Positions 1 through 8,866 of a stretch of DNA of 64,000 bases are shown one piece after another. Under the pieces are notes generated by a model. That model was not told the DNA's origin, ran no database searches, and saw only the letters and a list, made by a program, of their open reading frames with translations. The translations under genes and the position numbers were made by a program. Position 1 is the first letter of the stretch. Each line of letters starts with the position of its first letter. The DNA comes from an uncultured Muribaculaceae bacterium (GTDB lineage: Bacteria; Bacteroidota; Bacteroidia; Bacteroidales; Muribaculaceae): assembly GCA_910584525.1 (NCBI GenBank), contig CAJUAT010000003.1, forward strand, positions 1 through 64,000. The letters are read 5' to 3'.

Positions 1-57
1 GTCGTTTTTTTATGCCCGTATCTCTGAAATTACATACTTGCGAAACTTAAATCAATT

Positions 58-1158
58 ATGATATTGAGCGATATGCCTCAGACCCAAAAGGGCAGTTGGT
101 TCCTCCATTACCGCGACAAGATGGACTCGGAGCTGATTGCAACCATCGAGGCTACGGTCTACGAGATATGGCGCACCAAAGAGCGCATCCGCAAGCTCAA
201 CAATTCCCAATCCCCGGTTCCCGATTACCTGAAGGGCTACCTGCGCCGCCTCGACCGCGACCTGAACAAGATGCGCTCCGTCGCGGTCTACTACCGCGAG
301 TATTCCTCAATCGAGAACTTGCAGCTTCTCGGTGAGAACTACATCAAGCAGATGAAGCGCGACCATACTCCTTTGACCTTCCAAACCTCTATCCTGTGTC
401 AGAGAATCGGAATTGCAAAGGACGGCTTCTATTCCTCCATGCGCGAGGGCCACAAGTACGACGCCAACGATAATCAGTACCTCGATACTCTCGGCTATGA
501 TTATGATTTCTCGACGCTCGACGTCCGCGCCGACAAGGACGTTGACCCCGACGCGCCCATCTGCATCGGCATGGACTACAACGCCAACATCAACTGGATT
601 GTCGCCGGTCAGCCTCGCGACCGCCGACTAAATGTAATCAAATCTTTCTACGTCAAGTTCGAGCGTAAAATCCCGGCTCTCGTCCAAGACTTCTGCCGTT
701 ACTATGCGGAGCACCGAAACAAGACTGTGGTCTATTATTTCGATGCAACCGCCCTCGGCTCGAACTATGCCGTCAACGAGCAGGATTTCCGTTGGGTAGT
801 AGTCCACGAGTTCGAGAGGCAGGGCTGGCGCGTGGAGGCCGTCTACCTCGGCAACCCCATGCGCCACGATGAAAAATACCTGCTCATCAACCAGGGCTTC
901 GCAGGTAATCAACGCCTCATGCCGTTCTTCAACCGCTCGAACAACGAAGACCTTATCCTCGCCGTCCAGTCAGCCGGTGTAAGCCGCGGGCGTAACGGCT
1001 TCCACAAAGACAAGGCCGGCGAGAAACTTGCAGAGTCTGAAGAAGACCTCCTCGAACACCGCACCGACGGCACCGACGCCTTCGATACCCTCTACATCGG
1101 CTGCGAAAAGTTCCCGTACCACGACACCTTCGCCCTCTCCGTGTCGGGCGTATCGTGA
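58..1158 (+). CDS. Phage terminase large subunit, C-terminal nuclease part (partial or split)
   Basis: 366 codons that look like the back half of a phage terminase large subunit, the motor and nuclease that cuts and packages phage DNA. Acidic residues of an RNase H-like nuclease are visible: D173 in GMDYN, D229 in YYFDA, and D340/D343 in GTDAFD. No Walker A or B ATPase motifs are present, so the N-terminal motor domain is missing from this frame. The frame is closed by a stop at 25-27. A different frame is open from base 1 and ends in a TGA at 59-61 that overlaps this ATG. The motor half may therefore lie outside the window in another frame (a split or frameshifted gene), or this may be a prophage remnant. 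No other phage gene follows. Confidence 0.7.
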   Translation: MILSDMPQTQKGSWFLHYRDKMDSELIATIEATVYEIWRTKERIRKLNNSQSPVPDYLKGYLRRLDRDLNKMRSVAVYYREYSSIENLQLLGENYIKQMKRDHTPLTFQTSILCQRIGIAKDGFYSSMREGHKYDANDNQYLDTLGYDYDFSTLDVRADKDVDPDAPICIGMDYNANINWIVAGQPRDRRLNVIKSFYVKFERKIPALVQDFCRYYAEHRNKTVVYYFDATALGSNYAVNEQDFRWVVVHEFERQGWRVEAVYLGNPMRHDEKYLLINQGFAGNQRLMPFFNRSNNEDLILAVQSAGVSRGRNGFHKDKAGEKLAESEEDLLEHRTDGTDAFDTLYIGCEKFPYHDTFALSVSGVS

Positions 1159-1195
1159 TGCTATACTTTTGAATCGAGAAAAATCAACCTATAAG

Positions 1196-1226
1196 TTGCA
1201 TTTTTCATTTATTGTCCGTAACTTTG
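1196..1226 (+). promoter_or_regulatory. Bacteroidota-type promoter for the toxin-antitoxin pair
   Basis: TTGC at 1196-1199, a 19 bp spacer, then TAACTTTG at 1219-1226. This matches the -33/-7 pattern of the primary sigma factor in Bacteroidota. The toxin ATG at 1251 follows closely. Confidence 0.6.
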
Positions 1227-1250
1227 CACTCGGATACATGTTTATATAGT

Positions 1251-1799
1251 ATGAAGTTTGTACGGATAATCGACGGATTCGACCATCTTTGGGCTGTAAA
1301 AGCACAAGATAAGGAAGCGGATGAGCTTACCATTCTGTTCCGAAACTGGACCAATGGCGAGTATCTTCTTGACTTCTTTATGGAAAACATGGAAGACCTA
1401 AAAAGCTACTTCCATATTGAACGACTCGATGAAGCCGTCAATGATACGTTTGAAGATGCAGAGGCATTGCAGGAACTTGTTCTTGAAATTCCCTATACAG
1501 AACATCTTGACGAGCTATTCAAACCGCTTGACATCACAGACACCCGTGCCCGTGAGTTAAGTCGTGAGAAAGACCGCAACTGGAACCGTGAACGTCATGC
1601 GAGTTGGCTTCGCATCTACGCCATAAGGCTTGAGCCGAACGTTTATATCGTAACCGGTGGAGCTATCAAACTTACACGGACGATGCAGGAGCGTGAACAT
1701 ACAACGCTTGAATTGCAAAAGCTCAACCGCTGCAAAGCGTTCCTTAAAGCCAACGGCGTTTTCGATCAGGACAGTTTTGTTGAACTTACTAATGAATAA
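1251..1799 (+). CDS. RelE/HigB-like toxin of a type II toxin-antitoxin pair
   Basis: 182 aa from the ATG at 1251; a longer in-frame ATG at 1212 lies inside the promoter. The C-terminal half contains a strand-rich segment (WLRIYAIRLEP, then a VTGGAIKLT segment) of the kind seen in RelE/HigB-type toxins that cleave mRNA at the ribosome. The N-terminal half is acidic and probably family-specific. The gene lies directly before a small XRE-type HTH protein, and the two reading frames overlap by 8 bases if the first ATG of the partner is used. This toxin-first order is typical of HigBA-like modules. Toxicity is inferred from architecture, not demonstrated by a motif. Confidence 0.65.
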   Translation: MKFVRIIDGFDHLWAVKAQDKEADELTILFRNWTNGEYLLDFFMENMEDLKSYFHIERLDEAVNDTFEDAEALQELVLEIPYTEHLDELFKPLDITDTRARELSREKDRNWNRERHASWLRIYAIRLEPNVYIVTGGAIKLTRTMQEREHTTLELQKLNRCKAFLKANGVFDQDSFVELTNE

Positions 1800-1803
1800 T
1801 ATT

Positions 1804-2103
1804 ATGGCAAGCAAGGCAATTAAATTTTTGGAGGAACATCAGAGTGAGACCCCTTCGCGGTTTGCAGAAGAAGCCGCATGGCGAAAGGAAAATGCAGGTT
1901 GGCTCCGCTGGTCGCGTCAGCTTGCCGTCACCCTCATTGGCTATATGCAGGACAACGGCCTTAAAAGAGCCGACCTTGCCGCTCGTCTCGGCGTCAGTCC
2001 GCAATATGTCAGCAAGTTATTGTCAGGCACAGAAAACCTCAGTTTCAAGAGTGTTGCCAATATTGAGGATAAGCTCGGCATCTCTTGTTTCGTCATGGCG
2101 TGA
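1804..2103 (+). CDS. XRE-family HTH antitoxin
   Basis: 99 aa from ATG 1804; an alternative ATG at 1792 overlaps the toxin stop. A helix-turn-helix lies near residues 53-75 (LKRADLAARLGVSPQYVSKL), followed by a short C-terminal helix. In HigA-type antitoxins this domain both neutralises the partner toxin and represses the shared promoter. It is co-transcribed with the preceding toxin from the promoter at 1196-1226. The pair sits beside a terminase remnant, which suggests arrival with a prophage or island. Confidence 0.75.
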   Translation: MASKAIKFLEEHQSETPSRFAEEAAWRKENAGWLRWSRQLAVTLIGYMQDNGLKRADLAARLGVSPQYVSKLLSGTENLSFKSVANIEDKLGISCFVMA

Positions 2104-2115
2104 TACGTCTATAAG

Positions 2116-2742
2116 ATGGTTCAGTTCAATCAATACGACTCTCTTGTTGACCTCACGGCGATTAAGGATTATTGCCATGATAATGGACGTATTGTCCATT
2201 ATCCCAAGGATGATGTTTTTGTCCAGCAGGGATATGTTGCCAGAAATCTTGGTGTAATAAAATCGAGATATTTCAAATATACGACTCTCACCACTTCGGG
2301 CAATGAAGCGGTAGTAGGGTTTGCCTTTGAGGGTGAAATTGTCGCTGATTTCTACAATTCCTATAATGGCCGACCATCAGAAATTACCATAAAAGCAGGA
2401 TGCGATGCCTCGGTGTCGCAAATCCGAATGTAGGAGGCTAAGGGCGTGTTTGACGCAACATTTAATGGTAATCTTTCCTACCTTAATGGCACTCTGTTCA
2501 GTGAGATTTATTCCCGTTATCTTGAACTTTACCGTAAGACGCCGACAGAACGTTATCTCGATTTAATCGCCCAATATCCTGATATTTTAGACATAATTTC
2601 GTTACGCGACATAGCCTCATATCTCCTCGTAACCCCGGTGTATCTGAGCAGAATCCGAAAAATCTCGCTAAAAAGTCAGGCGAATAAAACTTGTTTTATC
2701 CTGAAGTCATTTTTTCTGCCGAACTTTGCCAAAAAGAATTAG
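2116..2742 (+). pseudogene. Crp/Fnr-family regulator interrupted by an in-frame TAG
   Basis: Two ORFs (2116-2433 and 2446-2742) are in the same frame and separated only by TAG at 2431-2433. The first encodes a cyclic-nucleotide-binding-like beta-roll (VHYPKDDVFVQQGYVARNLG). The second continues through the dimerisation helix (NALF/EIYSRYLELYRKTPTERYL-like) into an HTH (SLRDIASYLLVTPVYLSRIR). Read through the stop, the product is a full-length Bacteroidales Crp-like regulator of about 208 residues. No indel is needed, so this is a single nonsense change or a recoded/suppressed stop. Nothing else in the window indicates recoding, so loss of function is the simplest reading. Confidence 0.75.
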
Positions 2743-2745
2743 CAA

Positions 2746-3153
2746 ATGAAAAATAGGATACTCATATCAATCTTATGACTGATGATAGCGACGCCGTTCT
2801 TGGCATCCGCACATACAGACATCATTAACCCATCGGGCAATCACGACCTGGTCGCACTTCCCGCTGTCGTCTCTGAACATTCACAGTCAGAAGAATTATC
2901 ATTCAAAGGATTACAATGCGGAAACGGTACGGCTATCTCAGATTTATTAGCACGCCATCGCATTCTAACCGCAATGCGACCGCATACAACTGCAATGCGA
3001 GTGCAATGCGACATGCAGCCTACTGCAATGCGAGTGCACTGGCAATTCAAAATTCAAAATTCACAAATTCAAAATTATCGCATCCCTGCCGCTTCTGTGC
3101 CTACATCTGAAAATTATTGTGGCTATAAAAAGGTCTGTGAACTCTCGGTGTAG
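2746..3153 (+). pseudogene. Secreted-protein gene with an in-frame TGA in the signal peptide
   Basis: ATG at 2746 opens a signal-peptide-like start, MKNRILISIL, then TGA at 2776-2778. The same frame continues LMIATPFLASAHT, which completes a hydrophobic core and an A-S-A/H type cleavage region. A short polar stretch follows and the frame then runs into repeat DNA (four GCAATGCGA copies and a family A repeat). Either this is the relic of a short secreted protein whose 3' end was replaced by repeats, or the resemblance is fortuitous. It directly follows the broken Crp-like gene, so both may be decaying together. Confidence 0.4.
2971..3033. repeat. Cluster of four GCAATGCGA short repeats
   Basis: GCAATGCGA occurs at 2971, 2992, 3003 and 3025 within 63 bp, between the relic secreted gene and a family A repeat. 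No coding role is visible. Confidence 0.6.
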
Positions 3154-3235
3154 TTCCGGTTCAGTTGTGTGATTCCAAAAAATGAGCAGTTTCGGTGCAG
3201 TTCGGAGATTCCCCAAAAGAGACAGAGCAACCCGC
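3043..3235 (+). repeat. Interspersed repeat family A, copy 1
   Basis: An AATTCAAAATTC-rich lead is followed by CTGCCGCTTCTGTG, CTGAAAATTAtTGTGGC, CTGTGAACTCTCGGTG and GTTCAGTT-TGTGATTCC blocks. The same blocks recur near 20.4, 52.9, 60.1 and 63.6 kb. The region 2743-3395 otherwise holds only the relic gene, these repeats and the ddl promoter. Confidence 0.8.
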
Positions 3236-3261
3236 TATGCGATTCGGTGAGAGTCGGTCAA

Positions 3262-3293
3262 TTTGCCCTAATAAGAAAAAATATGTAATTTTG
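3262..3293 (+). promoter_or_regulatory. Promoter of the ddl-ileS-lspA operon
   Basis: TTTG at 3262-3265, a 20 bp spacer and TAATTTTG at 3286-3293: a perfect Bacteroidota promoter. It gives a 5' UTR of about 95 nt before the ddl ATG at 3396. Confidence 0.75.
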
Positions 3294-3395
3294 CAAATTG
3301 AAATAGAAGTGACCGGCGGTTGATGGTATTTACTCGGATAACGGGAGGTAGCGCACGGACGCCGGGAATATCTTCTGTATATTATGATATAAAAG

Positions 3396-4589
3396 ATGAA
3401 AACCAACGTAGCAGTGTTTTTCGGCGGCCGCAGTGTGGAGCATGAGATTTCGGTGATCTCCGCGCTGCAGGCCATCAATGCCTTCAATAAGGAGAAGTAC
3501 AACATCATTCCAATATATATATCCAAGAAGGGCCGGTGGTACACGGGTCCCGGTCTGCTGGAGATACGCAATTACCGCAACATGGACAAGCTCGTGGCGG
3601 AGTCGGAAGAGGTGTACATGCGTCCCGAATATGGCGACTACAATCTTTACAAGGTCAATGCGGGCGGCGGCCTTTTCGGGAAGAAGAATCCGGTGGTGGC
3701 GGAGCTGCATGTGGCTGTTCCGGTGCTTCACGGCACGCACGGCGAGGATGGTATTTTCGAGGGTGTGCTCGAGACAATCGGAATACCTTTCGCCGGCTGC
3801 GACACTCTCTCCAGCGCCAACGGCATGGACAAGATAACCATGAAGATGATACTCGGCGCCGAGGGGATTCCGGTGGTGGACTATGTATGGTTCACCGACT
3901 GGCAATGGCAGAACTCGCATGAGGCCATTCTCGACAAGGTGGAGAAGAAGCTGGGGTATCCCGTGATAGTGAAGCCGGCCAATCTGGGGTCGAGCGTGGG
4001 CATAAGCAAAGCCGCCGACAGGACAGAGCTGGCCGCCGCCATCGACAATGCCGCCAAATTCGCCGAACGTATCATCGTGGAGCATATGGTGGAGCAACTC
4101 AAGGAAATCAATTGCTCGGTGCTCGGCGATGCCGACGAGCATAAGAGTTCTGTATGCGAAGAGCCCATCAAGAGCGGCGACTTCCTCAGCTATGAGGACA
4201 AATACATGGGAGGCACCAAGACCACCGCGGGCATGCAGGCCAGCGAAAAACGAATTCCCGCCGACTTGCCCGCAGAGGTGAGCGAGAAGATACGCCATAT
4301 AGCCGGCGAGACTTTCCGTGTGCTCTCATGTCATGGCGTTAGCCGCATCGACGTGATGATCGACGAGAAGGACGGCAGCATTTATGTGAACGAGATCAAC
4401 ACCATCCCCGGCTCCCTGAGCTTCTATCTATGGGAAGCCTCTGGAATATCTTTCGAGAAGTTGATGGATCGTCTCGTGCAGCTGGCCCTCAAGAGGAAAC
4501 GTCTCCAGGAGAGAAAAACCTTCACCTACGATTCCAATATCTTCGCCCTCGGCGGCGGTACCAAGGGTGCCAAAGGCGTCAAAAATTAA
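3396..4589 (+). CDS. ddl: D-alanine--D-alanine ligase
   Basis: 397 aa ATP-grasp enzyme that joins two D-alanines for the peptidoglycan stem peptide in the cytosol. Visible signatures are the N-terminal GGRSVEHEIS motif (residues 10-19), HGTHGEDG near 117-124, the ATP-grasp segment VKPANLGSSVGISK, and the C-terminal metal and D-Ala site NEINTIPGSLSFYLWE. At 397 aa it is somewhat longer than typical Ddl (about 310-370 aa), with insertions in the N-terminal domain. It is first in an operon and is followed 31 nt later by ileS. The pairing with an unrelated tRNA synthetase suggests a general housekeeping transcript rather than vancomycin-type regulation. Confidence 0.95.
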   Translation: MKTNVAVFFGGRSVEHEISVISALQAINAFNKEKYNIIPIYISKKGRWYTGPGLLEIRNYRNMDKLVAESEEVYMRPEYGDYNLYKVNAGGGLFGKKNPVVAELHVAVPVLHGTHGEDGIFEGVLETIGIPFAGCDTLSSANGMDKITMKMILGAEGIPVVDYVWFTDWQWQNSHEAILDKVEKKLGYPVIVKPANLGSSVGISKAADRTELAAAIDNAAKFAERIIVEHMVEQLKEINCSVLGDADEHKSSVCEEPIKSGDFLSYEDKYMGGTKTTAGMQASEKRIPADLPAEVSEKIRHIAGETFRVLSCHGVSRIDVMIDEKDGSIYVNEINTIPGSLSFYLWEASGISFEKLMDRLVQLALKRKRLQERKTFTYDSNIFALGGGTKGAKGVKN

Positions 4590-4620
4590 TAGCCAGAGGC
4601 ATCAAAACCAAGACCAAACG

Positions 4621-7600
4621 ATGGAAAAGAAATTCAGAGAATACAACAGCCAGCTCAGTCTGGGCGATGTCAACAAGGAGGTACTTGCCGACTGGGACAG
4701 GCACTCGCTGTTTGAGAGAAGCATGAAAGAACGGGAGGGGAATCCTACCTTCGTGTTCTATGAAGGGCCCCCGTCGGCCAACGGTATGCCGGGCATACAC
4801 CATGTGATGGCCCGTACCATCAAGGATATATTCTGCCGTTACAAGACGATGAAGGGCTTCCACGTAAAGCGCAAGGCCGGTTGGGACACTCATGGTCTCC
4901 CCGTGGAGCTGGGCGTGGAGAAAACCCTCGGCATCACCAAGGAGGATATCGGCAAGAAGATATCCGTAGATGAATACAATGCCGCCTGCCGCCGCGAGGT
5001 GATGAAATATACCAAGGAATGGACCGACCTTACCCATAAGATGGGTTATTGGGTCGACCTCGACAATCCGTACATAACCTACGACTCCAAATATATGGAG
5101 AGCCTGTGGTGGCTGCTCAAGCAGCTTTACGACAAGGGATATCTCTACAAGGGGTATACGATACAGCCATACAGTCCGGGCGCCGGCACGGGCCTCAGCT
5201 CCCATGAGCTCAACCAGCCGGGGTGCTACCGCGATGTCAAGGACCTGACGGCTACCGTGCTCTTCGATATCGTTGACCCCAAGGAGGAAATGAAGGCATG
5301 GGGGCGTCCCTGCTTCCTGGCATGGACCACGACTCCCTGGACACTCCCCAGCAATACCGCCCTCTGCGTCGGCCCGAAATTCGATTACGTGACCGTGCAG
5401 ACCTACAACCCCTATACCGGCGAGAAGCTCAGCATAGTGATGGCCGAGGCTCTGGTGGCTTCCTATTTCAAGAAGGAGGGAGCCGATGCCGACATGGATG
5501 CGTGGAAACAGGGCGACAAGGTGCTCCCGTACCGCATAACCGGCAAATGGAAAGGCTCCGAACTCGTAGGCATGCATTACCGTCAGCTGATGCCCTGGAT
5601 CAAACCTACGGAGAAAGTTGACGAACATGCTCCGGCATATGTGCAGGAATATGCACAAAAGCATCCCGAAAAAGTATATAGCGTAGATCGTTTCCGCTTT
5701 GTGGAGATAGAGGAGGAGGCCTTCCGTGTGATTCCCGGCGACTATGTCACCACGGACGACGGTACGGGTATCGTGCACATAGCTCCCACCTTCGGAGCCG
5801 ACGACGCCAAGGTGGCCAAGGCTGCCGGGGTGCCCGCGCTCTATCTTATCAACAAGCGCGGCGAGACGCGTCCGATGGTGGATCTCCGCGGTCGCTTCTA
5901 TCCTGTGGAGGAGCTTGCCGACACATTCGTCAAGGCATGCGTCAACGAGGCGGAATATTCCCGACATGCAGGGGCATATGTCAAGAACGCCTATGATCCC
6001 AGATTCAACGAGGGAGGCAAATACGACGAGGCAGCCGCCTCAAAGGCCGACGACCTCAACGTGGAGCTGTGCGTGGAGCTCAAGCAGCAGGGGAAGGCAT
6101 TCCGCACGGAGAAGCATGTGCACAACTATCCCCATTGCTGGCGTACCGACAAGCCGGTGCTTTATTACCCGCTCGACAGCTGGTTTATCCGCACACCGCA
6201 GGCCCGCGAGGAGCTGATAGCGCTCAACGACACCATCAAGTGGAAGCCCGCCTCCACGGGCAGTGGCCGTTTCGGCAAATGGCTTGAGAATGTGCAGGAC
6301 TGGAATCTGTCGCGTTCGCGCTACTGGGGCACTCCGTTGCCTATCTGGCGCACCAACGACGGTTCCGAGGAAATAATCATAGGCAGCTACGAGCAGCTTG
6401 CGGAGGAAATCGACAAGGCGGTAGCCGCCGGCGTCATGGAATCCAACACCGTGCGCGACAAAGGGTTCGTCCCCGGCGACATGAGCCGCGAGAACTATGA
6501 CAAGATCGACATGCACCGCCCTTATGTGGATGAAATCGTCCTGGTGTCGCCGTCGGGCAAACCGATGCGCAGGGAGCTTGACCTCATCGACGTATGGTTC
6601 GACTCGGGTGCCATGCCGTATGCGCAGATACATTATCCTTTCGAGAACAAGGAGCTTCTCGACAGCGGGGAAGTATATCCCGCCGACTTCATCGCCGAGG
6701 GCGTTGACCAGACCCGCGGATGGTTCTTCACTCTTCATGCCATTGCCGGCATGGTGTTCGGGTCGGTGGCTTACAAGGCGGTGATATCCAACGGCCTGGT
6801 GCTCGACAAGAAGGGCATGAAGATGGCGAAGCGTCTCGGCAACGCCGTGAATCCATTCGACAACATAGAGCGTTTCGGCTCCGACCCGGTGCGCTGGTAC
6901 ATGATATCGAACTCCTCGCCTTGGGACAATCTCAAGTATGACGAAGGGGGAGTGGCCGAGGTTAGCCGCAAGCTTTTCGGTACGCTTTACAATACGTATA
7001 AGTTCTTCGCCCTCTACGCCAATGTCGACGGGTTCACGGGCACGGAGGCCCGGGTGCCGGTGTCGGAACGTCCGGAGATCGACCGGTGGATACTGTCGCT
7101 GCTCCACAGTCTTGTGGCCGAGGTGACGGAAGACCTCGACGATTATGAGCCCACCAAGGCGGCGAGAGCCATAGACACTTTTGTCAACGACCATCTGTCG
7201 AACTGGTACGTGCGACTGAACCGTCGCCGTTTCTGGGCCGGGGAGATGGACAGCGACAAGCTGGCAGCCTACCAGACGCTTTACGAATGCCTGAAGACCG
7301 TGGCGTTGCTGATGGCTCCTTTCGCTCCCTTCTACAGCGACCGCATGTACGGCGATCTGACGGCTCCCGCCAGGGAACCCGACGGATATGCCTCGGTGCA
7401 TCTCGCCGATTTCCCGGTGACTGACCCGGCATTGATCGACAAGGATCTCGAGGAGCGTATGGCTCTCGCACAGCAGATCACCTCGGCAGTGCTGGCACTG
7501 CGTCGAAAGGTGAACCTGAAGGTGCGCCAGCCGCTGCAGACGCTTCTCGTGCCCGTGATGAACGACCGTCAGCGCGTCAGCATCGATGCCGTGAGAAACA

Positions 7601-8193
7601 TTATCCTCGATGAGGTCAATGTCAAGGAGCTGAAGCTCGTGGACAATGAGGAGAGCGGACTCGTGAAGCGTGTCAAGGCCGACTTCAAGAAGCTCGGGCC
7701 CCGTTACGGCAAAATCATGAAGGATCTCGGCAAGGCTATCGCCTCCATGAGCCAGAAGGAAATCGCCGAACTGGAGAGCAACGGAAGCTATACATTCACG
7801 GCGCTGCCCGACTCGCCGACAGTGACGGTAGACGATGTGGATATCGCCGCCGAGGATGTGCCCGGCTGGCAGGTGGCCAACGACGACCAGCTCACTGTGG
7901 CCCTCGATGTCACCGTGACGCCCGAACTCAAGAATGAGGGTCTCGCCCGTGAACTCGTGAACCGTATTCAGAATGAGCGCAAGAGCCGCGACTTCGACAT
8001 TACCGACAAGATAGTGGTGGAGCTCAGCGATACCCCCGAGGTGCGTGAGGCTCTCGAGTCTTTCGGCTCTTATCTGGCCAATCAGGTGCTCGCCAACGAT
8101 GTGCGGCTCGTGGAGGGTCTTGAGGGCGACGACACCGTGGCTTTCGACATCGACAACAAGCAGATAAATGCAAGAATCCATCGCGATAAGTGA
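4621..8193 (+). CDS. ileS: Isoleucyl-tRNA synthetase, long form
   Basis: 1190 aa from ATG 4621. An in-frame upstream ATG at 4567 overlaps the end of ddl and is less likely. Class I synthetase charging tRNA-Ile. The HIGH-type motif is in GMPGIHHVM (about residues 56-63), and the KMSKS loop appears as KMAKR near residue 734. The editing (CP1) domain lies between, including WTTTPWTLPSN, and an anticodon-binding C-terminal region includes the SNWYVRLNRRRFW segment. The length and the MPGIHHV/KMAKRLGN wording fit the long, eukaryote-like IleRS lineage found in Bacteroidota, which is generally less sensitive to mupirocin; that last point is family knowledge and not tested here. The 3' end overlaps lspA by 26 nt, implying translational coupling. 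Confidence 0.95.
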   Translation: MEKKFREYNSQLSLGDVNKEVLADWDRHSLFERSMKEREGNPTFVFYEGPPSANGMPGIHHVMARTIKDIFCRYKTMKGFHVKRKAGWDTHGLPVELGVEKTLGITKEDIGKKISVDEYNAACRREVMKYTKEWTDLTHKMGYWVDLDNPYITYDSKYMESLWWLLKQLYDKGYLYKGYTIQPYSPGAGTGLSSHELNQPGCYRDVKDLTATVLFDIVDPKEEMKAWGRPCFLAWTTTPWTLPSNTALCVGPKFDYVTVQTYNPYTGEKLSIVMAEALVASYFKKEGADADMDAWKQGDKVLPYRITGKWKGSELVGMHYRQLMPWIKPTEKVDEHAPAYVQEYAQKHPEKVYSVDRFRFVEIEEEAFRVIPGDYVTTDDGTGIVHIAPTFGADDAKVAKAAGVPALYLINKRGETRPMVDLRGRFYPVEELADTFVKACVNEAEYSRHAGAYVKNAYDPRFNEGGKYDEAAASKADDLNVELCVELKQQGKAFRTEKHVHNYPHCWRTDKPVLYYPLDSWFIRTPQAREELIALNDTIKWKPASTGSGRFGKWLENVQDWNLSRSRYWGTPLPIWRTNDGSEEIIIGSYEQLAEEIDKAVAAGVMESNTVRDKGFVPGDMSRENYDKIDMHRPYVDEIVLVSPSGKPMRRELDLIDVWFDSGAMPYAQIHYPFENKELLDSGEVYPADFIAEGVDQTRGWFFTLHAIAGMVFGSVAYKAVISNGLVLDKKGMKMAKRLGNAVNPFDNIERFGSDPVRWYMISNSSPWDNLKYDEGGVAEVSRKLFGTLYNTYKFFALYANVDGFTGTEARVPVSERPEIDRWILSLLHSLVAEVTEDLDDYEPTKAARAIDTFVNDHLSNWYVRLNRRRFWAGEMDSDKLAAYQTLYECLKTVALLMAPFAPFYSDRMYGDLTAPAREPDGYASVHLADFPVTDPALIDKDLEERMALAQQITSAVLALRRKVNLKVRQPLQTLLVPVMNDRQRVSIDAVRNIILDEVNVKELKLVDNEESGLVKRVKADFKKLGPRYGKIMKDLGKAIASMSQKEIAELESNGSYTFTALPDSPTVTVDDVDIAAEDVPGWQVANDDQLTVALDVTVTPELKNEGLARELVNRIQNERKSRDFDITDKIVVELSDTPEVREALESFGSYLANQVLANDVRLVEGLEGDDTVAFDIDNKQINARIHRDK

Positions 8194-8866
8194 CCGCAGA
8201 CGCCGTAACGGCGTAATGCTCCTGCTGGTGGTGGCCGGCATAATCATTGCCGACCAGGCTATGAAAATATGGGTCAAGACCTCGTTCTATATGGGCGAGG
8301 ACTTGCCCCTCTTTTCTTGGTTCCATCTAAAGTTTATAGAGAACAACGGCATGGCCTTCGGCATGGAGCTTACGAGCAAGCTCTTCCTGACCTTCGGCCG
8401 GCTGGCAGTGGTCTGTCTGCTGATATGGCTGTTGCTGAAGATTCGGGGCATGCGTACGTTGCGGCGCGGCTTTCTGGTGGCAATGGCTCTGATTACCGCC
8501 GGTGCCGCCGGAAATATCTTCGACTGCGTGTTCTACGGCGTGGCTTTCAACAATCCCATGCCTCCGGAGACTGCCGTGCTCTTTCCCGACGGTGGCGGAT
8601 ATGCCGGATGGTTCGAGGGGAGAGTGGTCGACATGCTCTATTTCCCGCTGTTCGATTTCGTGTGGCCTGAATGGATGCCCTTTGTAGGCGGCCAGTATTA
8701 TGAGTTTTTCGCCTATATCTTCAATATAGCCGATGCGGCGATATGTGTGGGCGTGGCGTTACTGATATTCTTCTACAGCCGCGACACGGGCATAGCCTAT
8801 GCCGTGTTGACGAGGCCTCGCTCCGGCAAGGGGCTGAAGGAGGGCAAAAGAAAGGGCATAAAATGA
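8168..8866 (+). CDS. lspA: Lipoprotein signal peptidase II
   Basis: 232 aa inner-membrane aspartyl protease that removes signal peptides from lipidated prolipoproteins. Four hydrophobic segments are visible. The conserved ENNGMAFGM loop is at about residues 58-66. The two catalytic aspartates are D119 (GNIFDC) and D189 (FNIADA). An insertion of about 40 residues between them makes it longer than the roughly 165 aa E. coli enzyme, as is common in Bacteroidales. The start codon lies inside ileS and the stop overlaps the next start as ATGA. The next gene encodes a lipoprotein, itself a substrate of this enzyme. Confidence 0.95.
   Translation: MQESIAISDRRRRNGVMLLLVVAGIIIADQAMKIWVKTSFYMGEDLPLFSWFHLKFIENNGMAFGMELTSKLFLTFGRLAVVCLLIWLLLKIRGMRTLRRGFLVAMALITAGAAGNIFDCVFYGVAFNNPMPPETAVLFPDGGGYAGWFEGRVVDMLYFPLFDFVWPEWMPFVGGQYYEFFAYIFNIADAAICVGVALLIFFYSRDTGIAYAVLTRPRSGKGLKEGKRKGIK

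Noticed and set aside
4579..8277. Long reverse ORFs (462 and 745 codons) opposite ileS
   Set aside because: Antisense open frames created by GC-rich codon bias; His/Arg/Val-rich with no recognisable fold, while ileS is intact.
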